DNA of 20,067 nucleotides from Aquificota bacterium (GTDB lineage: Bacteria; Aquificota; Aquificia; Aquificales; Hydrogenothermaceae), in contig JAADEU010000069.1 in the NCBI GenBank assembly GCA_013153235.1, positions 1-20,067 on the forward strand. The letters are read 5' to 3'. Of the stretch, positions 14,135 to 20,067 are shown one piece after another. Below the pieces are notes generated by a model. That model ran no database searches. It was not told the origin of the DNA and saw nothing but the letters and a program-made list of their open reading frames with translations. The position numbers and the translations under genes are program-made. Positions within the stretch are counted from its first letter, which is position 1; every line of letters begins with the position of its first letter.

Positions 14135-15993
14135 ATTTTATGCAGCCCTTTCCTGAAAAAATAAACAGTTATCTTATCTTTGCTCTTGCCTCTGTTGTTC
14201 AGTTTTATGCCGGTTTGGATTTTTACAGGTCTGCATTTGGTGGACTGAAAAACAGAATTGCGGATATGAATCTCCTTGTTGTTCTGGGAACATCGGCGGC
14301 GTATTTTTATTCAACACTGGTTTTATTTTTTCCTGATATTTTCCCTGAAAAACTGAGACAGTTTTATTTTGATGGGGCTGCTGCAATCATAACGTTTGTT
14401 TTACTGGGAAGGTACCTTGAACTGAGGGCAAGGAATAAGGCTTCAGATTTTATGAAAAAACTCATCCAGTTAAAGCCCCAGAAAGCAACGGTAATAGTTG
14501 ATGGCAGGGAAGTTCAGGTCAGTGCAGACAGTCTGGTCAGGGGAGACCTTGTTGTTGTTAGAGCCGGGGAAAAGATTCCTGTTGACGGCGTTGTGGTGGA
14601 AGGTGAGGGTGAGGTGAACCAGCAGGTCATAACCGGTGAACCAATTCCTGTCTTAAAAAGAGAAGGTGATACGGTTATAGGGGGAACTGTTCTGGAAAAC
14701 GGGTATCTGATAATCAGGGCAACAAAAACAGGCAGGGACACCCTTGTTTCACAGATAATAGCCCTTGTTTCACAGGCACAGGAGAAGAAACCCCCTATAG
14801 GCAGGCTGGCAGACAGGATTGTTGCGGTTTTTGTTCCGGCAATAATGGTAATATCAATCGTTGTTTTTGATATCTGGTACCTTCTGGATAGACCTGATGT
14901 GGCATTTGTGTCCGCCATATCCGTCCTGATTATAGCCTGTCCCTGTGCCCTGGGAATAGCAACCCCCATTGCTGTTGTTTCTTCTGTGGGAAGGGGGGCA
15001 AAGGAGGGAATTCTGATAAAAGAGCCTTCCATTGTTGAGAAGATAAACGGTATAAACCTTATGGTGTTTGACAAGACAGGAACCGTCACAGAAGGAAAAC
15101 CTGAGGTTATAAAAAAGCTTGTGTATGATGAAAAAGGACTGGAATTTCTGTATCCTGCACTGAAAAAGAGCAATCATCCTGTTTCCTCTGCCGTCCTGAA
15201 AACAATACCTGAGAGTAATAAAAAGCTGGAAAGATTTGAGATTTTCCCTGGAAGGGGATTTAAGGCTGTGGTTGAAGGCAGAGAGGTGGTGGCAGGAAGT
15301 TTCCAGTTTTTACAGGAAAATGGCATAAAAATAGGGTCAGAAGGGCAAACAACGGCATTTGCAGTTTCTGTTGACAGAAAGGTTGTTGCCGTTTTTTATC
15401 TGGAGGACAGGGTGAAACCTGAGGTTAAAGGGGTTTTTTCCTACCTGAAGAAAAAAGGTATAAAGACCGCTATCCTCAGTGGTGATAAAAAAGAGTATGT
15501 TGAAAGACTGTGCCGGGATTTAGGGGCAGATATGTGTTTTGGACAGAAACTTCCGGAAGAAAAGTACCGGCTGGTGCAGTCCCTGCAAAAGGAAGGTTAC
15601 AGGGTTGCCTTTGTTGGGGATGGTGTCAACGATGCCCCTGCCATGGCTGTTTCTGACGTTGGTATAGCCGTGATGCAGGCAACAGATGTGGCAAAGGAAA
15701 CAGGGGACATTATACTCCTGAAGAAAAACCTGAAACTGTTAATAAAAGCCATTACACTTTCAGAAAAAACATTGAAGATAATAAAGCAGAACCTGTTCTG
15801 GGCTTATTTTTATAACGTTATAGGAATTCCTGTGGCAGGTGGAATACTGTATCCCATTACGGGAATGGTTTTAAATCCTGTATTTGCAGGGATTGCCATG
15901 TCTGTAAGCTCTGTTACAGTTGTACTCAATGCCCTGAGATTACAGTTTACCAGGCTGGAGGATGGTGATGATAAAGGAGATTTTATCGGTTAA
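14059..15993 (+). CDS. copA: Cu+-transporting P1B-1 ATPase body, joined in -1 frame to the HMA domain
   Basis: Joined by a -1 shift at 14059 the protein is 759 residues, a normal CopA length. Numbered on that product: actuator TGEP 307-310; ion-site CPC 409-411 in IACPCALG; phosphorylated Asp453 in DKTGT (453-457); HP 488-489 in the nucleotide domain; GDGVNDAP 635-642. YN (700-701) in the seventh core helix and MSVSS (729-733) in the eighth are P1B-1 signatures, so Cu+ (or Ag+) export is expected. The bases 14059-14115 read as the usual charged linker (KLEEERDLKKRF) and the start of the first membrane helix. The first possible start within the body, GTG 14116, would cut that helix and has no SD close by. 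The end overlaps the phosphodiesterase start by 26 bases. Confidence 0.92.
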   Translation, partial: KLEEERDLKKRFLTAFTLTVVIFFLHFMQPFPEKINSYLIFALASVVQFYAGLDFYRSAFGGLKNRIADMNLLVVLGTSAAYFYSTLVLFFPDIFPEKLRQFYFDGAAAIITFVLLGRYLELRARNKASDFMKKLIQLKPQKATVIVDGREVQVSADSLVRGDLVVVRAGEKIPVDGVVVEGEGEVNQQVITGEPIPVLKREGDTVIGGTVLENGYLIIRATKTGRDTLVSQIIALVSQAQEKKPPIGRLADRIVAVFVPAIMVISIVVFDIWYLLDRPDVAFVSAISVLIIACPCALGIATPIAVVSSVGRGAKEGILIKEPSIVEKINGINLMVFDKTGTVTEGKPEVIKKLVYDEKGLEFLYPALKKSNHPVSSAVLKTIPESNKKLERFEIFPGRGFKAVVEGREVVAGSFQFLQENGIKIGSEGQTTAFAVSVDRKVVAVFYLEDRVKPEVKGVFSYLKKKGIKTAILSGDKKEYVERLCRDLGADMCFGQKLPEEKYRLVQSLQKEGYRVAFVGDGVNDAPAMAVSDVGIAVMQATDVAKETGDIILLKKNLKLLIKAITLSEKTLKIIKQNLFWAYFYNVIGIPVAGGILYPITGMVLNPVFAGIAMSVSSVTVVLNALRLQFTRLEDGDDKGDFIG

Positions 15994-16687
15994 GCCATTT
16001 GCCGTTATAGGGCACAGGGGTGCCGGTGGGGAAAAACCTGAGAACACACTCTCTGCCATATCCCATGGTATTTCTGTGGGTGCTGATATCGTGGAAGTGG
16101 ATGTAAGGAAAACAAAGGACGGTAAACTGGTTCTGTTCCACGATAAAGACCTGAAAAGGCTTACAGGTAGAGCTGTTCCCATTTCACAACTGGATTACAG
16201 CTTTATCAAGGAGAATGTCAGGATAGATGGTGAAAGGATACCACTACTGGAGGAAGCACTGGGGCTTGTAAATGAAAAGGCAGGTATGTTTATTGAAATA
16301 AAAGAGCCTGAAACCACACCCCGGATAATCCAGACTGTTAAAGAAAGTGACGCTATAAGCTGGGTGGGTATTATTTCTTTTTATGAAGAGGCACTTTCAG
16401 AGGCAAAAAGACTCATTCCGGAAATAACAACAGGACTGATTTATATGCGTCCCCCCGGGAAAATACTGGAGGCAAAACAGATAGGGGCTGATGTTGTGCT
16501 GCCTGTTAAAAACCTTGTCACAGAAAAAGCAGTCAGATTTGCCCACAGAATGGGTCTAAAGGTTGTAAGCTGGGTGATAAATGATTTCGAAACGGCAGAA
16601 ATTATGTACAAGAGGGGTGTTAACGGTATAGCTTCTGATTATCCCTCTATGGCTGTGGAGTGGAAAAATAGATTAAAGGGGGGCTAA
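15968..16687 (+). CDS. Glycerophosphodiester phosphodiesterase
   Basis: A 239-residue GDPD-family enzyme that cleaves glycerophosphodiesters to glycerol-3-phosphate and an alcohol. Motifs near the N-terminus: IGHRGAGGEKPENT (catalytic His and Arg), then EVDVRKTKDGKLVLFHD with acidic metal ligands and the second catalytic His; later FIEIKEPE (metal Glu). The barrel end WVINDFETAEIMYKRGVNGIASDYP is typical. No signal peptide, so it is cytoplasmic, UgpQ-like. Start choice: ATGs at 15962 and 15968 are in frame; GGAGG at 15957-15961 is one base from the first and six from the second, so 15968 is chosen. It overlaps the copA end and is translationally coupled to it; the link to copper is probably only transcriptional. 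Confidence 0.92.
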   Translation: MIKEILSVKPFAVIGHRGAGGEKPENTLSAISHGISVGADIVEVDVRKTKDGKLVLFHDKDLKRLTGRAVPISQLDYSFIKENVRIDGERIPLLEEALGLVNEKAGMFIEIKEPETTPRIIQTVKESDAISWVGIISFYEEALSEAKRLIPEITTGLIYMRPPGKILEAKQIGADVVLPVKNLVTEKAVRFAHRMGLKVVSWVINDFETAEIMYKRGVNGIASDYPSMAVEWKNRLKGG

Positions 16688-16695
16688 AAAGCCCC
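16680..16695. terminator. Hairpin between convergent genes
   Basis: GGGGCT (16680-16685), loop AAAA, AGCCCC (16690-16695). It contains the phosphodiesterase stop codon and lies six bases before the slyD stop. There is no T run on either side, so intrinsic termination may be weak; it could mainly protect the mRNA 3' ends. Confidence 0.5.
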
Positions 16696-16701
16696 GCCGT
16701 G

Positions 16702-17190
16702 TTAATGATGGACTCCCCCTTCACCGTGGGCGTGTCCGTGCTTTATCTCCTCAAGGGATGCGTCCCTTACGTTAACCACCTCAACCTCAAAAACAAGGTC
16801 CTTGCCGGCTAATGGGTGGTTCATATCAACAGTTACGCTCTCATCATCAAAATCAACCACAATCATGTTAATAATCTGACCGTCTGGAGTCTGTGCCTGC
16901 AGGGGCATTCCCTTCTCAAGCTCTATACCCTGGAAATACTCCCTTGGAACCTTCTGTATCAGCTCAGGATTCTTTTCTCCGTAAGCCTCAGATGCAGGGA
17001 CTTCAATGGTTTTCTTTTCCCCTGCTTCCATACCTTCCATTCTGCTCTCAAGACCGGGGATGATATTTTCTGCCCCGAAGAGAACCGTAAGAGGCTGTCC
17101 GTATTCCTGACTGCTGTCAAGAACCTGACCGGTCTCTTTGTCTTTGAGTGTGTAGTGGAACGTTACCACTTTGTTGCTTGTAGCTTTCAT
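16702..17190 (-). CDS. slyD: SlyD-type FKBP peptidyl-prolyl isomerase with His-rich tail
   Basis: A 162-residue two-domain protein. The FKBP domain is split: residues about 1-71 (VTFHYTLKDKETGQVLDSS, ENIIPGLESRMEGMEAGEKK, EVPASEAYGEKNP) and about 129-143. Between them is the insert-in-flap chaperone domain (about 72-128, containing VPREYF and NHPLAGK), the SlyD signature. The C-terminal tail HGHAHGEGGVHH could bind Ni2+ or other metals, as in SlyD proteins that aid hydrogenase maturation; that role is inferred. Cytoplasmic folding helper. AAAGGAG lies seven bases before the ATG. It is the last gene of the leftward aminotransferase-pspA-hisZ-slyD group, 31 bases after hisZ. Confidence 0.95.
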   Translation of the reverse strand: MKATSNKVVTFHYTLKDKETGQVLDSSQEYGQPLTVLFGAENIIPGLESRMEGMEAGEKKTIEVPASEAYGEKNPELIQKVPREYFQGIELEKGMPLQAQTPDGQIINMIVVDFDDESVTVDMNHPLAGKDLVFEVEVVNVRDASLEEIKHGHAHGEGGVHH

Positions 17191-17221
17191 AAAAAAACTC
17201 CTTTATGTGTATTTAGCACCG

Positions 17222-18490
17222 TTAAGATGCCATTATTTTTTCGATAAAACTGTCTATGTTCATCTTCTCAAATTCATTTTCAGTTGAATAAATATATATG
17301 TCTTTTCCCCCACTGTCCAGTCCTATCAGGATTACCTTTCTGTACCTGTTGCCAAATGCGAACTTGATAGATTCTTCCGGTTTTCTATCTATAATGTCCC
17401 TTCCTACGCTGTAGCCTTTCTCCCTGAGAATTTTTGCAAGTCTGTAGGCATTTTTCTTATCTTCCGTAAGGTCAATAATAAAAAAGTCCTTGTAATTTTT
17501 TACCCCCAGTATCCCCATCTCCTTCATACAGTCCCACAGGTTCAGAACATCAAAGGCAAACCCTGTTGCAGGTACATTTCCGTTGTATCTGGCAATCAGG
17601 TTGTCGTACCTACCACCCTGACCGACAGGTTTTGAGAATCCCTTTATAAAAATCTCAAACATTATCCCTGTGTAGTATGAAAACTCTTTTGGCTCACCAA
17701 GGTCAAAGGAGATTCTGTCTGCCAGTCCGTACTCTGTCAGTATCCTGTGGATTTCTGCAAGTTCATCAAAAACTGTCCCCAGCCTGTCTATACCGCCGTA
17801 TCTCTCCTTCAGTTCTCTAATCAGCCCAATTCCCCCCTGGTACTTGGGAATGTTGATGATAAGCTCAGAGAGGGAGCCTTCTATACCCCTTTCCTGTACA
17901 AACTTTTTCAGTGAAAAAATCTCCCTGTTTTTTACCCGGTGCATAAAATGTCTGTATTCTTCCTCATCAAGACCGAGTATATTTTTCAGTACTGTGAACA
18001 GTCTGGTGTTATTTATATCAATCTGGTAATTGTTAAGGCCCAGCCTTTCAAGGGACTGGCATGCCACGGCGATAACCTCAGCATCCGCTTCAAGTCTGTC
18101 GGAGCCTATAAGCTCAATTCCTGTCTGGAGCCTCTCCCAGAGGTTGTCGGCCTTTGGAGGAACGTATCTGAATATAACCCCTGTGTAGTAGTACCGTTTA
18201 GGAAGGTTTTTTATCTTCAGTGATGAAAAGTAACGGGCTATCTGGGCTGTAAAATCAGCCCTCAGGGATAGTATTTCGCCGCTGCTTCTATCAACAAGCT
18301 TAAAACTCTTTCCTGTTATCTCCTCATCAAGGCCCTTACTGTGTACACTCAGGTACTCAAAATACGGGAGTTTTATCTCCTCGTAAGCCCATCTTCTGAA
18401 AGTATCGTTTATAGTGCCAAGTATGTGGTTTATCTCAAAACTCTCGGCCCTGCTGAAAGTCCTTACACCGGCTGGAAGGTCTATATTCAT
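17222..18490 (-). CDS. hisZ: ATP phosphoribosyltransferase regulatory subunit HisZ
   Basis: A 422-residue paralogue of histidyl-tRNA synthetase. Class II core traces are present: FKLVDRSSGEILSLRADFTAQIAR (63-86), YYTGVIFRY (101-109), QTGIELIG (122-129), GQGGRYDNL and ATGFAFDVL. The histidine-specific stretch of HisS (RGLDYYTG) is degraded to KEFSYYTG, which points to HisZ rather than a true synthetase. HisZ binds the short form of HisG and confers histidine feedback control on the first step of histidine synthesis; a short hisG elsewhere is expected. A C-terminal domain of about 90 residues (from about 335) follows the core. Ten bases separate it from pspA, and GGAG lies five bases before the ATG. 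HisS is the alternative but less likely. Confidence 0.88.
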   Translation of the reverse strand: MNIDLPAGVRTFSRAESFEINHILGTINDTFRRWAYEEIKLPYFEYLSVHSKGLDEEITGKSFKLVDRSSGEILSLRADFTAQIARYFSSLKIKNLPKRYYYTGVIFRYVPPKADNLWERLQTGIELIGSDRLEADAEVIAVACQSLERLGLNNYQIDINNTRLFTVLKNILGLDEEEYRHFMHRVKNREIFSLKKFVQERGIEGSLSELIINIPKYQGGIGLIRELKERYGGIDRLGTVFDELAEIHRILTEYGLADRISFDLGEPKEFSYYTGIMFEIFIKGFSKPVGQGGRYDNLIARYNGNVPATGFAFDVLNLWDCMKEMGILGVKNYKDFFIIDLTEDKKNAYRLAKILREKGYSVGRDIIDRKPEESIKFAFGNRYRKVILIGLDSGGKDIYIYSTENEFEKMNIDSFIEKIMAS

Positions 18491-18500
18491 CCTTTCTCCA

Positions 18501-19139
18501 TCAAAGTGCGTCTAAGGCGGGGATAAACAGGTCCCCTAAGAAGTATGTGTTGTTCAGTTTATACAGAATGGGTCTTACCTTTTCGTAATCCAGAATTGAG
18601 TAAGATGCGTTGTCACATCCAAAACTCCAGAACTTTCCAAGGGGCAGGTCAAGTCCTGCAACAAAGGAAGCTCTTATAGGAACCGTGTGGGATACGGCTA
18701 TAACCGTTTCGCCGTCGTGTTTTTCAAGCATCCTTTCCTGAAACCTCTTTACCCTGTTGTAAACATCAACGAGGGTCTCACCGTGTGGAAACTTTATTGT
18801 TTCAGGCTCATAAAGCCACTGCCTGAACATATCAGGGTATTTTTCCTTAACCTCCTCAACGAGCATTCCGGACCACTCACCGTGGTCTATCTCTATAATA
18901 TCCTCATCAATCTGTATAGGCAGGTTAAGCTCTTTTGATATGTACTCTGCCGTCATATACGTTCTTTTTAGTGGACTGGAGTAAAGGGCTGAAGGATTGT
19001 ACTTTTTCAGTGTTTTTGCAAGTAACTCCGCCTGTTTATGACCCCTTTCAGACAGTTCAGGGTCAAGTCTTCCCTGGTATTTGCCTATTGGATTCCACAG
19101 ACTTTCCGCATGCCTGACGTATATAATCCTTACCGCCAA
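18501..19139 (-). CDS. pspA: Histidine-phosphatase-type phosphoserine phosphatase (PspA-like)
   Basis: A 212-residue member of the histidine phosphatase (phosphoglycerate mutase-like) superfamily. Catalytic RHAES has H10; further core residues are R59 in SSPLKRTY, the acid in IIEIDHGEWSG (E83 or E88) and H151 in VSHTVP. From memory it closely resembles Hydrogenobacter thermophilus PspA, the metal-independent phosphoserine phosphatase, including EIDHGxWSGMLVEEV and KFWSFGCDNASYS. The expected reaction is O-phospho-L-serine to L-serine; a phosphoglycerate mutase or other phosphatase is the alternative. It starts at TTG with AAGGAG eight bases upstream. The gene lies 12 bases after a class V aminotransferase and 10 before hisZ. 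With serA in the window, it fits the last step of serine synthesis. Confidence 0.87.
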   Translation of the reverse strand: MAVRIIYVRHAESLWNPIGKYQGRLDPELSERGHKQAELLAKTLKKYNPSALYSSPLKRTYMTAEYISKELNLPIQIDEDIIEIDHGEWSGMLVEEVKEKYPDMFRQWLYEPETIKFPHGETLVDVYNRVKRFQERMLEKHDGETVIAVSHTVPIRASFVAGLDLPLGKFWSFGCDNASYSILDYEKVRPILYKLNNTYFLGDLFIPALDAL

Positions 19140-19151
19140 TTTCCACTCCTT

Positions 19152-20067
19152 TTATATATTTTTCAGTATTATTTCCTGTGCTTTTTTAACGCCTGTAGCC
19201 GGTTCAACGGTATAACCTTCCTTAATCAGTGCCATCTCAAGTCCGGCTATAACCTGTATAACATCGTTAAAATCAAAATAACCCATGTGGGCTATCCTGA
19301 GGATTTTACCCTTAAGGTGGTCCTGTCCTCCGGCAACCCTGAACCCAAGTTCAAGAAGCCTTTTCCTCAGTTTATTCCCATCTATACCTTCAGGTGAGTA
19401 AATGCCTGTTGCTGAGTTTGAGGGACTTTCTGACAGGAGCTTCAGCCCCAGTGCCTTAACAGCCTTCCTTGTTGCTTCAGCCATTATGTTGTGTCTCTTT
19501 TCAAGCTGTGGAAGACCCTCTTCCAGAATAAGTGTAAGACTTTCCCTCAGGGCTATGATTAGACTGATTGCAGGGGTGTAGGCTGTCTGCCCTTCCCTCT
19601 GCTTTTTTACCTCCTTTGCCACATCAAAGTAATATTTAGGGAGGTTACTTGTCTTCAGTCTCTTTTCTGCTTTCTGTGAAAAATAGAGCAGTCCAAGCCC
19701 TGGAGGGAGCATGAGGGCCTTCTGGGAACCTGTAACAAGAACATCAATTCCGGATTTTTCAGGATAAACCTGATAAACACCGACAGATGTGATTCCATCA
19801 ACAACAAGGATACAGTCATCAAGGGAGTTGGAGATTTTCCCTAAGAACTCAACATCGTGGTATGTTGTTGTGGATGTCTCTGACTGCTGGACGAAAATCC
19901 CTTTTATGTCAGGGTTTTTTTCAACTATTTCTTTTACCTTTTCCTTCTGGTATGTTTTTCCCCATTCTATCTGGTAGTCAATAACATCCAGTCCGTATGT
20001 TTCTCCAAGCTCTTTCCACCTCTGTCCAAACTTCCCTGCATTTATTACAAGTATTTTATCCCCTCTG
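19152..20067 (-). CDS. Class V aminotransferase (AgxT-like), N-terminus outside window
   Basis: The frame stays open to the window edge; 304 C-terminal residues are visible, so roughly 75-80 N-terminal residues are missing from a usual ~380. Family features: QQSETSTTTYHDV (equivalent to the HxExSTG segment), LVVDGITSVG (Asp for the PLP pyridine nitrogen), and the PLP lysine in TGSQKALMLPPGLG. This is the alanine-glyoxylate/serine-glyoxylate aminotransferase branch. Some members act as phosphoserine aminotransferase. Placed 12 bases before pspA, a role in serine synthesis (3-phosphohydroxypyruvate to phosphoserine) is plausible, but alanine- or serine-glyoxylate transamination cannot be excluded. 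First visible gene of the leftward group. Confidence 0.9.
   Translation of the reverse strand, partial: RGDKILVINAGKFGQRWKELGETYGLDVIDYQIEWGKTYQKEKVKEIVEKNPDIKGIFVQQSETSTTTYHDVEFLGKISNSLDDCILVVDGITSVGVYQVYPEKSGIDVLVTGSQKALMLPPGLGLLYFSQKAEKRLKTSNLPKYYFDVAKEVKKQREGQTAYTPAISLIIALRESLTLILEEGLPQLEKRHNIMAEATRKAVKALGLKLLSESPSNSATGIYSPEGIDGNKLRKRLLELGFRVAGGQDHLKGKILRIAHMGYFDFNDVIQVIAGLEMALIKEGYTVEPATGVKKAQEIILKNI

Noticed and set aside
14514..15173. 219-codon frame antisense to copA
   Set aside because: Ser/Thr/Pro-rich sequence typical of the reverse complement of a hydrophobic ATPase; no domain seen.
15962..15964. ATG at 15962 as the phosphodiesterase start
   Set aside because: Only one base from GGAGG; the in-frame ATG at 15968 has the normal six-base spacing.
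14116..15993. Independent start of the Cu+-ATPase at GTG 14116
   Set aside because: It would remove half of the first membrane helix, has no SD within normal distance, and the bases upstream in the same frame (14059-14115) read as the family's usual linker. A frame switch at the A run explains the locus better.
17222..18490. True histidyl-tRNA synthetase (HisS)
   Set aside because: The histidine-recognition stretch RGLDYYTG is degraded to KEFSYYTG and the Q-x-G-x-E-L-I-G segment is HisZ-like.
1..20067. CRISPR arrays, insertion sequences, tRNA or rRNA genes, prophage genes
   Set aside because: No regularly spaced repeats, transposase frames, terminal inverted repeats or RNA-gene signatures were seen; genes are housekeeping-like and tightly packed throughout.

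Overview
The window looks like chromosomal DNA from a thermophilic, Gram-negative, chemolithotrophic bacterium of the Aquificota, most likely Hydrogenothermaceae (Persephonella- or Sulfurihydrogenibium-like). Supporting evidence: a full-length bacterial reverse gyrase, a myo-inositol-1-phosphate synthase, HisZ, a histidine-phosphatase-type phosphoserine phosphatase closely resembling PspA of Hydrogenobacter thermophilus, a KaiC-type ATPase paired with a helix-turn-helix protein, an outer-membrane beta-barrel protein, and short gene spacing with strong AGGAGG ribosome-binding sites. The genus is inferred from remembered family features, not from a search.

Layout. Bases 1-960 (+): the end of gatB, overlapped by a DUF815-type AAA ATPase. 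Bases 961-7145 (-), read right to left: a 47-residue membrane protein, a membrane-anchored DUF302-like protein and a PTPS/QueD-family protein lacking the usual catalytic Cys, coupled by overlapping stops and starts; then a promoter, a KaiC-like ATPase and an HTH protein; a hairpin terminator; and reverse gyrase, whose stop abuts that of the AAA gene. Bases 7146-7436: a divergent intergenic region with a perfect palindrome, promoter-like boxes and a possible 25-codon membrane peptide gene. Bases 7437-10943 (+): serA, ino1 and an outer-membrane protein, closely packed. Bases 10970-13621 (-): alanine racemase, a sigma-54 response regulator and a 4-oxalocrotonate tautomerase-like protein, coupled by touching or overlapping ends. 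Bases 13715-16687 (+): a copper module and a glycerophosphodiester phosphodiesterase. Bases 16702-20067 (-): class V aminotransferase (cut by the window end), pspA, hisZ and slyD.

The most interesting object is the copper module. A TTG-started HMA (copper-binding) domain ends at a stop right after a run of nine A, while the P1B-1 Cu+-ATPase body continues in the -1 frame. The -1 frame is open only from the A run onward. Seven bases after a slippery heptamer there is a 12-bp stem. The layout fits programmed -1 frameshifting (or transcriptional slippage) giving a short membrane-anchored HMA protein and a 759-residue transporter from one gene. It would be an inverted version of the E. coli copA case. 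A sequencing indel in the A run is the main alternative.

Genes that plausibly work together: SerA, the class V aminotransferase and PspA could form the phosphorylated serine pathway; Ino1 could feed inositol lipids or the thermoprotectant di-myo-inositol phosphate; KaiC-like ATPase and HTH protein form an adjacent pair upstream of reverse gyrase.
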